From a virus: DNA of 57,665 bases. Below the pieces are notes generated by a model. That model saw only the letters and a program-made list of their open reading frames with translations. It did not search any database and was not told where the DNA came from. Position numbers and translations under genes: made by a program. How positions within the stretch are numbered: the first letter of the stretch is position 1; the number at the start of each line of letters is the position of its first letter. This document shows, piece by piece, positions 9,858-17,431 of the stretch. The stretch lies in the IMG/VR virus record IMGVR_UViG_3300008113_000328, positions 1-57,665 of that record, one strand, 5' to 3'.

Positions 9858-10171
9858 ATCGTATTATGATTTGTTATTTGTATTTGCTCGGTCAGTTCCT
9901 CAATTGATTCTCTGATATGGTATGAGTCATAGATGAGTTGATGCAAGTCATTCAAGTCTCCCTTGCGTATAGCGAATCGCTTTGCCAAGAAGTACTCGAA
10001 GGGTGCGCACGACTCGTCCAAGTTTATCTCAACAAGTTGAACAGCGAGCTGCTTCTGTGGCCTGATGAACTGAGCAAACATTATCGTGTACTCCTTTCCT
10101 TTCTCTACCCATTTTTCCTGTGGAATTTTGGATGGTCTGTCTTTGTCATTGACGCATATGCATTTAATCAT
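9854..10171 (-). CDS. Hypothetical protein
   Basis: A 105-residue soluble protein starting MIKCICVNDKDRPSKIP, a form common in Bacteroidota phages, with predicted beta strands followed by a C-terminal helix. It overlaps the helicase gene by 8 bases and the small membrane gene by 4, so it belongs to the same operon. No catalytic motif is recognised. Confidence 0.7.
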   Translation of the reverse strand: MIKCICVNDKDRPSKIPQEKWVEKGKEYTIMFAQFIRPQKQLAVQLVEINLDESCAPFEYFLAKRFAIRKGDLNDLHQLIYDSYHIRESIEELTEQIQITNHNTI

Positions 10172-11636
10172 TAGTCATTGCTTTTTTAAAGTGTGAAACT
10201 GTATAGTCTTTCTTCTTAGTAACCGCCTTGTATATGTCCTGCTCAATGCCGCCCTTGGTGAACACCCAATACACGTTGTTCGCAGGTCTGTCCTTCGTAG
10301 TCATCCTGTCCTTGCTCTGCCAATAACTTGTTGCACTGAAGTCAATGTTGTAGTACACCAAGAACTCAGCTTGCTTGAGCGAGATACCCTCCCTGCCCGA
10401 GACAATCTGAAGAGCGATGTTCTTATCGGTGTCTTCAAAGACACTCAGTTCAGTTGTCAATGCATCACCGAATACCTGCTTCAATGCGTTGAGTTCTTCC
10501 TTGAACTTGTAGAAGATTCCAATCTTCTTGCCCTTGAATTTCCTCTTAATGAACTCAGCCTTGGTGGTATCTATTACCATCGAGTTGCCGCTTTCAAACT
10601 TGACCGTGCCCGAGTATATCTGATGCAGCTTCATCATCAACTTAACAGGAGTGTCAGCCAATATCACCTCATCTCTTCCCTCAATCACCAACTCTTTCTT
10701 GAGACGATTAGCTAATGAATAAGTTGACTGCCTCATCTCAACCTCAAGTATCTCCTCAGTAGTTGTGGTTACAAACCCTGCCTGAGCCTGAGTGTAGCTA
10801 ATGGTATATGGCTTCATCACCTCAAGTATATCCTCGCTACCCTTAGAGTAATCCTTAATGACCAATCCGTTGATTCTTTTCTCTCGAACCTTAACGTACT
10901 TGTCACAGAACCTGTAGAAGTTTTGGAACTCAGCGAATGGATTACCCGGTATGCCGTACACCTGATGGTACATCTGAGAATACGACTCAGGCGTTGGTGT
11001 CCCCGACAGAAGGATGACCATTGGCTTGTGCTTTCTGATTAGGTCTTTTACCATTAGCGCACGCTGACTTGGCTTAGGGAATGCGCCTATGCTATGCGCC
11101 TCATCACAGATAATCAAGTCCCATTTAATGCTTGAGTCAATCGTATGCAGACTCTCGTAGTTGATGATGTGCAAGTTGTAGGTTGGACTCAGCAAGTTAT
11201 AGTCCCGCTCAATAGATTCTATTGCCTTCTTCTTTGTTATGAACAGGACGTTGTTAGCATTCATCTTCTGAGAGATGCCAAGGCTTGTTAGTGTCTTGCC
11301 CGTGCGCACCTCCATCGCAAGATAAAGAAACCTATACTTTGAAAGTATGACAGAACCCTTGAGAATGATTTCTTTTTGATAATCCCTTAGCATTAACTTA
11401 CTCTCCCTTTCTACATCCTGCTCGTGCAGTTTCTTATAGTACTCACAACTGCGAAGTATTCGGTCGATAGTTTCCCTGTCTGTCTTGTGCTTGGGAACCT
11501 CAACTATTTTTACCTGCTTGCCCCTTCCTTCTTTTACCTGCTTGGTTGCTAACACTACTTGTTTCATAAGTTCGCACTCTTTCCACATATACAGGTTGCT
11601 TGTACCTGATACTCGTTCAATGATATCCTCTTTCAT
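10164..11636 (-). CDS. SF2 (DEAD/SNF2-type) DNA helicase
   Basis: A 490-residue helicase. The first RecA domain has motif I (MEVRTGKT, near residue 110), motif II DEAH (near 178) and motif III SGTPTP (near 212). The second domain ends with the motif V/VI region VSGREGISLKQA...SYWQSKDRMTT. The order is that of compact phage SNF2/UvsW-like ATPases that remodel forks or recombination intermediates. It lies between the VRR-NUC nuclease and the primase-helicase. Motif I has Arg-Thr before GKT instead of the more usual Gly-Ser or Gly-Thr, as in several SNF2-like phage enzymes. Confidence 0.9.
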   Translation of the reverse strand: MKEDIIERVSGTSNLYMWKECELMKQVVLATKQVKEGRGKQVKIVEVPKHKTDRETIDRILRSCEYYKKLHEQDVERESKLMLRDYQKEIILKGSVILSKYRFLYLAMEVRTGKTLTSLGISQKMNANNVLFITKKKAIESIERDYNLLSPTYNLHIINYESLHTIDSSIKWDLIICDEAHSIGAFPKPSQRALMVKDLIRKHKPMVILLSGTPTPESYSQMYHQVYGIPGNPFAEFQNFYRFCDKYVKVREKRINGLVIKDYSKGSEDILEVMKPYTISYTQAQAGFVTTTTEEILEVEMRQSTYSLANRLKKELVIEGRDEVILADTPVKLMMKLHQIYSGTVKFESGNSMVIDTTKAEFIKRKFKGKKIGIFYKFKEELNALKQVFGDALTTELSVFEDTDKNIALQIVSGREGISLKQAEFLVYYNIDFSATSYWQSKDRMTTKDRPANNVYWVFTKGGIEQDIYKAVTKKKDYTVSHFKKAMTND

Positions 11637-11968
11637 TTAATTAATCTTTTATTGCATTTAGCACATTTCATTTTCTTAGTATACTCTGCTATCTCAGGAC
11701 ACTCGCAATCGCAAGACTCAATCTTAGATGTGCCATCCTCATTAAAGTTCTTGGACATATACTCACTGATTGCAAGGCAGTGCTCATACATCTCCTGCTG
11801 TTGGAAGTAGTACATTATAAAGTTGAGTGCCTCAATACTTATCTCCTCATCAGGGATATGAGAAAAAAGCGGTACGCCCGAATCCATTATCTCGTCAATG
11901 GTAAACGCTTCGGTGATTACATTGTATGAGTTAAGCATAGCAATGTGTATCTTCTGTTGCTCCGTCAT
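11633..11968 (-). CDS. Hypothetical protein with C-terminal zinc-ribbon-like cysteines
   Basis: A 111-residue protein. I place the start at 11968, where ATG overlaps the upstream stop as TAATG; an ATG 20 codons upstream lies inside the primase gene and is less likely. The C-terminus carries CDCECPE followed about 11 residues later by CAKC, which could bind zinc. The rest is helical. The neighbours suggest a replication accessory role. The stop overlaps the helicase start by 4 bases. Confidence 0.7.
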   Translation of the reverse strand: MTEQQKIHIAMLNSYNVITEAFTIDEIMDSGVPLFSHIPDEEISIEALNFIMYYFQQQEMYEHCLAISEYMSKNFNEDGTSKIESCDCECPEIAEYTKKMKCAKCNKRLIK

Positions 11969-14391
11969 TAGTCTATGTTTGTTTGGTTTTGAAATTCTGA
12001 ATCCTGTTTTTTCTTGATGATAATCCAACGCCCTGATTGGTCGCGTCCTTCCTCAGGCATTGTACCCTCCTTGAACATAGCGTAAGATACTAACCACTTA
12101 TAGAACCTTGTTCTGCTGATGGTCATCTTAGACTTAGGCCCGTAGTCAGGATACTCCTCAATGAAGTTATAGTACAGGTCGTTCTTGTATAGACGGATGC
12201 CTGAGTCAAGTACAACATTGCGCTCTTGATTATCGACAAGACCACACCATTCGATAAACTCGTGGCAAGTCTCTGCTGATAGCTGACGAACCTTGAGGTT
12301 AACGAACTTGGACTTGACCAATCCCGTGCGGAGGTATGACTTGAGACATCCAATCATATAGTTGTCGAAGTCGCACCAATCGTCATCATTCCAATCACCG
12401 AACATCAACTTTCCAAACTCATCTAGCGGAGTGAAGTCTTTCCTGTAGTACTGATGTAGTTCAAGTTCCCACTTGCGTCTAGCGAATGAGTTACCTGCAC
12501 CCTTAATTGCATAGTTGGTAGTGATGGCAATCTTCGGTGACTTGCTAAATGGAATCTTGATTGCATCCTTGTTCTTCTTCTCGAGTGTCAACCCCTCAGT
12601 TACCACAGAGAACAGACGCTCGAAGTCGAAGTGTTTCTTCACGTCATCAAAGCAGAGTATCTGCGTGTCGGCAGACACAAGTTGGTACGCGAATGAACGC
12701 TCAAAGGTGAACGACTTACCATCAATCACCACAAGTTTCTTCAGGTTGCTCAGCGCGTTCATCAGAAGTCCCTTGCCTGTACCACCCTCAGGGTTGTCGC
12801 TAATCACCTCATCGTTTAAGATGATGGCAGGGCAGAACGATAGGTTCTTATACCCGTGCATCAGGAATCCGATGGTGCTCTCCATAGACCTGACCCTGCT
12901 CTCGTCACCGCCATTGATGTTGACAACGAGCTGCTTGAAGTCGCACCTGCCCGTCACCTCACAGATGCTGAAGACCCTATCTATCACGTGGTCTTTCCAC
13001 ACGTAACCGCCAAGGTCGAGGTAGTCGATTGGTGTTACCTCGTCCTTTGTAATCTTCACCGCGCAGTTCTTGTAGTATAGGTACGAGCAGTCTTTGTTGT
13101 CGGCAATGAAGTAGATGTCTATGGTAGACAGCATTGACAAGAACTCTTCCTTGAAGAACCTCGTGTTGTCTGCAAAGTAGTTGTATACGGATATGTCATC
13201 CAACTCAAGCAGGTGCGCAAGCACGAAGTCCTTTATCTCTTTCTCTGATGTGTGGTCGATGAGGTTGTTGGTTACCTTAACGAACACGTAGTTCTTACCA
13301 CCCTCGGGGCAGTACTTGTAGAACCCATTGTCTTCCAAGAACTGCTTGAACAGGATGTGGATTATCTTGATGACTCCCTTATCGTTCTTAGTCCAAAAGG
13401 TTTGCTTGGCGTTCTCTTCCTCGACCTTGTTCAGGACTGATTCAATTACCTCACTATCCAAGTTAGAGTCTTGCAGTTGGTAGCGTATCTCTTTTTTTGA
13501 TACGCCCCTCCGCAACTTAGCTTTGATTTGATTGACCCTCTCCTCGTCCTCGTAGTACTTAGTTCCGAAGTTTGCCGTGTGCTTGTACGCTGAGTCAATT
13601 GTTGTTGCAATCTCACGTGTGGTGAAGTCTTCGGTAGCGTATTGGTTGAGCACGTATGATGCAAGACCCTTGTTGATTCCAAAGTCATTGAACGCCATCG
13701 CAAGTACGTATGCGTTCTGATTCCTCTGCCCCTCATACATCGGGTATTTCTTTGTCCACCACTTTACGAGGATATCCACAATCTTATTCTCGTCAGTGAT
13801 TGGGATAGTCGGTTGGTCTTTGACCTTACTCACCTCATTGTACTCAGCCTCCTCAATCGTGTCCCATATGGACGAGTTCTCGTTGACGTGGATGAGTGGG
13901 TCGTATGACTCGTAACATACACGGCTCAGGTTCTTGCTCGTCTTGTCGAAGTACGGAGAGTTGAAGTGTTTCTCAAGTGAGTTGAAATAGTTGGTGTGGT
14001 TCTCGGGGTCAGCAGGTATCTTGACGAGAGCCTTGAGACCATTGCCTGATGGTGAGATGAATACGCTGAACACGTACTTGCTCTTGCTCAGGTTCTCCTT
14101 GTCCTGTAGTAGTTCCTTCTGCTTGGTGTACCCATCGAAGTCCAAACAGATTAGACCTGAGTGCTCGATGATTGCGCTGTCTGAACGCTTGTTGAACTTA
14201 CCACTGAAGCAGATGGCAGGCAGTTGCTTCTTCATCTCGTTGCGCTCGGGCTTCCGCTTCTCTGCGCGGATGCGCTTGACCAAGTCTTTGCTTGCCCCGT
14301 CCTTGATGCGCTCAAGTATCTTGTGTACCTCTCTGAAGAAAGGTGTGTCCGTGTCACGGATGTTCTGAAAGATGGTTATCGTGCCGTTCAT
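11968..14391 (-). CDS. Primase-polymerase-like / SF3 (D5-type) helicase fusion
   Basis: An 807-residue replication protein. The N-terminal ~190 residues match the VirE/BT4734-like domain found in Bacteroidota elements (HSGLICLDFDG..., then SPSGNGLKALVKIP), which is related to primase-polymerase modules. A primase C-terminal-like helical segment follows (about 215-280). The C-terminal half holds an SF3/D5-type ATPase: Walker A GGTGKG near residue 535, Walker B ILCFDD near 578, and the sensor region KIAITTNYAIKG, then a winged-helix tail. It is probably the main replicative primase-helicase. No replicative DNA polymerase gene is present in the window. It leads its operon, after an AT-rich intergenic region. 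Confidence 0.9.
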   Translation of the reverse strand: MNGTITIFQNIRDTDTPFFREVHKILERIKDGASKDLVKRIRAEKRKPERNEMKKQLPAICFSGKFNKRSDSAIIEHSGLICLDFDGYTKQKELLQDKENLSKSKYVFSVFISPSGNGLKALVKIPADPENHTNYFNSLEKHFNSPYFDKTSKNLSRVCYESYDPLIHVNENSSIWDTIEEAEYNEVSKVKDQPTIPITDENKIVDILVKWWTKKYPMYEGQRNQNAYVLAMAFNDFGINKGLASYVLNQYATEDFTTREIATTIDSAYKHTANFGTKYYEDEERVNQIKAKLRRGVSKKEIRYQLQDSNLDSEVIESVLNKVEEENAKQTFWTKNDKGVIKIIHILFKQFLEDNGFYKYCPEGGKNYVFVKVTNNLIDHTSEKEIKDFVLAHLLELDDISVYNYFADNTRFFKEEFLSMLSTIDIYFIADNKDCSYLYYKNCAVKITKDEVTPIDYLDLGGYVWKDHVIDRVFSICEVTGRCDFKQLVVNINGGDESRVRSMESTIGFLMHGYKNLSFCPAIILNDEVISDNPEGGTGKGLLMNALSNLKKLVVIDGKSFTFERSFAYQLVSADTQILCFDDVKKHFDFERLFSVVTEGLTLEKKNKDAIKIPFSKSPKIAITTNYAIKGAGNSFARRKWELELHQYYRKDFTPLDEFGKLMFGDWNDDDWCDFDNYMIGCLKSYLRTGLVKSKFVNLKVRQLSAETCHEFIEWCGLVDNQERNVVLDSGIRLYKNDLYYNFIEEYPDYGPKSKMTISRTRFYKWLVSYAMFKEGTMPEEGRDQSGRWIIIKKKQDSEFQNQTNID

Positions 14392-14562
14392 ATGTCGATT
14401 TTATGATAGATTTTTTTTAGCTAAGTGACTGACCCATAGTATCTATGTCTTTTATGTCAATTTTTTAATTAAAATAATAATAATAAAAAAAAGAGAGAGA
14501 AGAGAAGTATATATAGAGAGATAGGGGTCTTTGTCTTGGCATCTTTGACATTGGTTAGAGCC
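14392..14562. promoter_or_regulatory. AT-rich intergenic control region upstream of the primase-helicase
   Basis: A 171-base gap, strongly AT-rich, with an ATAATAATAATAAAA run, a purine run (AGAGAGAGAAGAGAAG) and a TATATA stretch. It must carry the minus-strand promoter for the primase-helicase operon, though I see no clear TAnnTTTG box. Parts resemble the region at 26208-26416: TTTTATGATAGAT, a T-run followed by AGCTAA, repeated TATGTC, and AATAATAATAA. It could hold a shared promoter type or an origin-like unwinding element. Confidence 0.4.
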
Positions 14563-14587
14563 AAAAAAAGGGGGATGTTCTCCCCCT
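14563..14587 (-). terminator. Rho-independent terminator after the SSB-like gene
   Basis: On the minus strand AGGGGGA and TCCCCCT pair around a five-base loop and are followed by seven T residues. It lies 21 bases past the stop of the SSB-like gene and closes that transcription unit. Confidence 0.85.
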
Positions 14588-14607
14588 ATTTTGGGTTAAC
14601 TCATTGA

Positions 14608-14916
14608 TTAGAAAGGTAGTTCCTCTTCCTCCTCGCTTGTCTGCTTGGGCTTAGGACTTGCTTTCGCTGTGGGTTTTTCCGACACCTTTGGTTCAGCCTT
14701 GGCTGCGCTCTTAGGTTCGTAGGTGTCCAACTCAAGGTAGTAGTTACCACTACGCGCTTGTTTGACATTGAGGTTTGTCCATCCTCCCTTCTCGTGTTTC
14801 TTGAGAAAGGCGATAGCCTCATCCACTTTCATTGATAGTCTACCGACAACGAAGTCGGGTGCATTCTCGCTACGCTTGAACGAGAATCCGTCTGCAAAGA
14901 TTTTCTCTTCTGCCAT
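14608..14916 (-). CDS. Single-stranded DNA-binding-like protein
   Basis: A 102-residue protein with a compact beta-rich N-terminal ~65 residues, a Lys/Pro/Ala-rich linker and an acidic C-terminus EEEEELPF. That tail (acidic run ending in hydrophobic-Pro-Phe) is the hallmark of SSB proteins that recruit partners through the last residues. The N-terminal domain is too divergent for me to call an OB fold directly. The recombination genes next to it (exonuclease and annealing protein) fit an SSB role. Its leader contains a possible H-type pseudoknot (14935-14987), which may control translation. Confidence 0.7.
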   Translation of the reverse strand: MAEEKIFADGFSFKRSENAPDFVVGRLSMKVDEAIAFLKKHEKGGWTNLNVKQARSGNYYLELDTYEPKSAAKAEPKVSEKPTAKASPKPKQTSEEEEELPF

Positions 14917-14934
14917 TTGAATTGATTTTTGTTT

Positions 14935-14987
14935 GCCCCAATCTGTTTGTTAACTGAGCAATGAATCCTTGGGGCTGAACTCATTAC
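14935..14987 (-). ncRNA. Candidate H-type pseudoknot in the SSB-like gene leader
   Basis: Read on the minus strand, GUAAUGAG (14987-14980) can pair with UUCAUUGC (14965-14958), while GCCCCAA (14975-14969) pairs with UUGGGGC (14941-14935). The two helices interleave, giving an H-type pseudoknot with loops of 4, 3 and 16 nt. It ends 18 bases before the ATG and is followed by an A-rich unstructured leader. This is the position taken by hammerhead ribozymes at other genes in the window. The 8-bp helix contains two G-U pairs. Prediction made by eye only. Confidence 0.5.
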
Positions 14988-14994
14988 TTAGTGG

Positions 14995-15010
14995 GTGTCT
15001 TTAAAGACAC
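14995..15010 (-). repeat. Sense-strand hairpin, fully palindromic variant GTGTCTTTAAAGACAC
   Basis: A variant of the recurrent hairpin in which one base change makes it fully palindromic. It lies between the tRNA-like gene and the SSB-leader pseudoknot, where it could end or bound the tRNA precursor. Confidence 0.7.
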
Positions 15011-15014
15011 TTGT

Positions 15015-15106
15015 AGTCAGGACAGGACTCGAACCTGTAAAAAGGTAGGCTATGTACACTTGCCGTTTGAAGAACACTTGCAATTACCCATTTCTGCCAC
15101 CTGACT
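15015..15106 (-). tRNA. Putative class II tRNA (Leu-like), imperfect anticodon arm
   Basis: On the minus strand a 92-nt cloverleaf-like sequence has a perfect 7-bp acceptor (AGTCAGG/CCTGACT), TG at positions 8-9, a D arm with GCA/TGC and a GGG-containing loop, and a perfect T arm ACAGG-TTCGAGT-CCTGT. The length implies a long variable region, as in Leu, Ser or Tyr tRNAs. The anticodon stem is weak; the best reading is a loop TTCAAAC with anticodon CAA (Leu), whose stem needs a bulge. No CCA is encoded. It may be degenerate, or a tRNA-like element, rather than a working tRNA. Confidence 0.6.
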
Positions 15107-15117
15107 ATTTAGAAGAG

Positions 15118-15138
15118 GGAGGGGTAGCTATCCCCTCC
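15118..15138 (-). terminator. GC-rich hairpin upstream of the tRNA-like gene
   Basis: GGAGGGG and CCCCTCC pair perfectly across a 7-base loop. There is no U-run directly after it, so it may be a processing or boundary hairpin between the exonuclease mRNA and the tRNA rather than a classical terminator. Confidence 0.55.
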
Positions 15139-15157
15139 GATTGAATTACTGACCACA

Positions 15158-15184
15158 CTCAGAAGTTACTCGAGTCGTTCTGAG
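15158..15184 (-). terminator. Hairpin after the exonuclease gene
   Basis: CTCAGAA and TTCTGAG (7 bp) enclose a 13-base loop that itself contains the palindrome ACTCGAGT. It lies 31 bases past the exonuclease stop codon, in the intergenic stretch leading to the tRNA-like gene. Confidence 0.5.
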
Positions 15185-15215
15185 CGCAGAGGTTCTGTTC
15201 ACTCTTCCAAATTTA

Positions 15216-15956
15216 TTAATCTAATGTCTCGTCAATGTAGTAGTTGATGATGTCATCCGTTGGGTTCTCACCGAAGTACTTGTTGTACACCTCGATGGCA
15301 CGGGCAACTTTCATCTCACCACCCTTGATAAAGTTCTCAGTTGGTCTGAACACACCAAGCTGTCCTGTCTCCTTGTCTACCACGTAGAACACGAGCGGCT
15401 TGCCAAACAACTGCTGATAGATGTAGCACTGAGAGTCGTAGTTGTACGCCTTAGCTGACCACTTGAACTTGTTGATGTCTGAGGTGGTCTTCAGGTCAAT
15501 GATGCAGTCAGCTGTTACGATGTCGGCCTTACCCTTCCACATCATCCCCTGTATCTCACCTACCGATGGCAACTCATACTGATTGCCTTCCTGATATATC
15601 TCATCATAGAACGTGATGTTCCCCTTCATCAAGGACACAAGATGCTCCACCTCCTCGACCTCCTTCTTCAGCATACAGAACGGCAGGTTGTGGGTCTCGC
15701 AGTAGTTTTTGTACTCCTTGGTGTTACGTGTGGTCACGTCCACGAACTTGACATCCTTCGCCTTCTCAGGTTCAATCATTAGCTGATGGAAGTACCTGCC
15801 CTCCATAAATGATTTGTTATCCTCACGTGGCTTGCCAAAGTTCTTAGGGTTGGTCAGCAGTGTGCCGATGTCTGAGTTGGATAAGTACTCCTTGCCAACT
15901 CCGTTGTAGTATTCGTAGTCATCCTTCAATGACTCAATGATTGATGTGTTACTCAT
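15216..15956 (-). CDS. RecE/exonuclease VIII-like PD-(D/E)XK exonuclease
   Basis: A 246-residue protein with the exonuclease core: a helix carrying SFMEGRYFHQLM near residues 48-60, then MMWKGKADIV...CIIDLKTTSD with the catalytic Asp and Asp-x-Lys, and the helix AYNYDSQCYIYQQ with the conserved Gln and Tyr. This is the pattern of RecE C-terminal/DUF3799-type nucleases that resect double-strand ends. The adjacent upstream gene encodes a single-strand annealing protein, so the pair forms a phage recombination system of RecE/RecT type. The genes are 4 bases apart. Confidence 0.88.
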   Translation of the reverse strand: MSNTSIIESLKDDYEYYNGVGKEYLSNSDIGTLLTNPKNFGKPREDNKSFMEGRYFHQLMIEPEKAKDVKFVDVTTRNTKEYKNYCETHNLPFCMLKKEVEEVEHLVSLMKGNITFYDEIYQEGNQYELPSVGEIQGMMWKGKADIVTADCIIDLKTTSDINKFKWSAKAYNYDSQCYIYQQLFGKPLVFYVVDKETGQLGVFRPTENFIKGGEMKVARAIEVYNKYFGENPTDDIINYYIDETLD

Positions 15957-15960
15957 ATGA

Positions 15961-16563
15961 TTAAGCGTTGATTAAGTTAGTGATTTCCTTCTTTACTGCG
16001 GCTGATAGCTTATACTTTCTACCAAGCTGTTGGGTAATCTTATTAACACCCAATTGTTTATTGGCAGCAACGTACTGCACCACCTTGTTCCACGTTGGTG
16101 ACTGAGTGTCAACAGCCAAGTCAGCTAACGCAGGGGCAGGTGCTGCCTCCTGTGTGGTTGTCATCTCGGGCATATCCTCCCCTGTCCACAGGCTGAGTCC
16201 GAGTCCGTGCATTGCGATAGCCTTAGCTGTTGAACGCTGAATAGTTTTGTTCACGTCCATCGCGCTAATCTTCTCAAGCGGAATCGCATTGTTGCGGTAG
16301 TCCATCACGGGCAGGTAGTCGATGTGCTCAAGTCCGTTAACGATGATGCCCACCTTCACGTATGCTGTCTTGCCATCGGTGAAGTAGTTGAACCCTGTGT
16401 GGTCGTGCTCATAGACCTTGCGCTGTGCATCAGGGTAGATATGTTTGAGCATAGCCCAAGCATTCGCCCACGATAGGTAGTCAAGATTACCCTTGCGCTC
16501 TATCTTTTCCTTGACATTGATTGATGATAGTGTGCTGAACACTGATTGATTTGATTGTGACAT
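15961..16563 (-). CDS. Sak-like (DUF1071) single-strand annealing protein
   Basis: A 200-residue protein. The N-terminal half has the family pattern LDYLSWANAWAMLKHIYPDA followed by VYE and a GKTAYVKVGI strand, then the conserved segment KTIQRSTAKAIAMHGLGLSLW near residues 107-127. Members anneal complementary single strands during phage recombination. It is paired with the RecE-like exonuclease immediately downstream. After an Ala/Pro linker the C-terminal ~60 residues may form a small accessory domain. Confidence 0.88.
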   Translation of the reverse strand: MSQSNQSVFSTLSSINVKEKIERKGNLDYLSWANAWAMLKHIYPDAQRKVYEHDHTGFNYFTDGKTAYVKVGIIVNGLEHIDYLPVMDYRNNAIPLEKISAMDVNKTIQRSTAKAIAMHGLGLSLWTGEDMPEMTTTQEAAPAPALADLAVDTQSPTWNKVVQYVAANKQLGVNKITQQLGRKYKLSAAVKKEITNLINA

Positions 16564-16577
16564 ATGATGATTAAGTT

Positions 16578-16880
16578 TTAGATTGATACTGATTTACTGA
16601 TTTCTTTTACGAGGTGGCGGTAGTCTATGTCTCGCTCGACCTTCTTCTCTACAGAGTTAATCCCGTGTATGATTGAGGAGTGCTGAATGTCGTAGCCATT
16701 CTCCTTCAAATACTTTTGGATATAGGTTATCTGTATGTGGCGAATTGAACATAGGAAGTACAACAGGTGTCTTGCATCAGCTAGGTCTCTGCGTTTGTTC
16801 TTAGAGAACAACTCTTCCCTGCTTATCCGTGCCTGTTCAACAACCTTCTCAACGTACTGATTAAAAACATCTTGCTTCAT
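16578..16880 (-). CDS. DnaA domain IV-like DNA-binding protein (second copy)
   Basis: A 100-residue protein consisting almost entirely of a DnaA domain IV-like fold: SREELFSKNKRRDLADARHL, then IQKYLKENGYDIQHSSIIHG in place of the GRDHSTVxHA signature. It has no ATPase domain. The leader AAATCCAATCGAAATG matches the window's A-rich start context. It precedes the annealing protein in the operon, so it may regulate or initiate replication and recombination. It is not a close copy of the protein at 9016-9543. Confidence 0.75.
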   Translation of the reverse strand: MKQDVFNQYVEKVVEQARISREELFSKNKRRDLADARHLLYFLCSIRHIQITYIQKYLKENGYDIQHSSIIHGINSVEKKVERDIDYRHLVKEISKSVSI

Positions 16881-16900
16881 TTCGATTGGATTTTATGGTA

Positions 16901-16908
16901 CAAAGATA
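16901..16908 (-). promoter_or_regulatory. Bacteroidota-type -7 box (TATCTTTG)
   Basis: A TATCTTTG box on the minus strand, 20 bases before the DnaA-like gene. No TTG is found at the usual -33 distance, so strength is uncertain. Confidence 0.5.
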
Positions 16909-16944
16909 GTCAATATGTGTATCATTTGTACATTTATTTAATAA

Positions 16945-17202
16945 TTATTTTAACTTGTTTATAACTTTCTCAGCGTACAGATACCACAGCGCAGACTCAA
17001 CCGCGTCAAGTACTTTGTGTTGTATCTCACGCTTGCCCTTCTTGATATAGAAGTCGTTTGATTTAAGCACCTGTATGATGAAGTCGTGTGTGTACATCAC
17101 AACCTCCGCGCAGTTTGGGTTCAGCTTTACATTGGGGTTCTCCTTCAGATATACCGCAATCGGGGTGACCCTTCCCGTCTTTACAAAGTCTTCAAATTTC
17201 AT
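16945..17202 (-). CDS. Hypothetical protein
   Basis: An 85-residue soluble protein of mixed helix and strand, without a recognised motif. Its start overlaps the stop of the upstream membrane protein by 4 bases (ATGA), so the two are co-translated. It is the last gene of the operon starting at the 19060 promoter; the next promoter box lies 37 bases beyond its stop. Confidence 0.65.
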   Translation of the reverse strand: MKFEDFVKTGRVTPIAVYLKENPNVKLNPNCAEVVMYTHDFIIQVLKSNDFYIKKGKREIQHKVLDAVESALWYLYAEKVINKLK

Positions 17203-17420
17203 CTTCTTGTTTTGTGTTTAAATGATAGTGATACAATCAAAGCACCCAAGACTACAATTATCATTAGCCAAAAGGTGTCGAGTAGAATTGCCTTGAGTAG
17301 GGACGATGGGCTTTCAGCCTCATCAATCAGGTTAAGCATAGCCCTCACTGAATAACCTGCAATAATGATGTAGATTAATCCGAGGAACAGAGCCTCGTAA
17401 ACTTTTAGAATCTTATTCAT
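17199..17420 (-). CDS. Small membrane protein with two transmembrane helices
   Basis: A 73-residue protein with hydrophobic helices at about residues 9-30 (EALFLGLIYIIIAGYSV) and 45-66 (DTFWLMIIVVLGALIVSLSF), and a basic C-terminus KHKTRR. It lies 11 bases after the preceding gene. Function unknown; a role at the host membrane is plausible. Confidence 0.65.
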   Translation of the reverse strand: MNKILKVYEALFLGLIYIIIAGYSVRAMLNLIDEAESPSSLLKAILLDTFWLMIIVVLGALIVSLSFKHKTRR

Positions 17421-17431
17421 TGTATATTGGT

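Noticed and set aside
12515-13006. 163-codon plus-strand frame within the primase-helicase
   Set aside because: Antisense to conserved Walker motifs; composition is a mirror of the coding strand.
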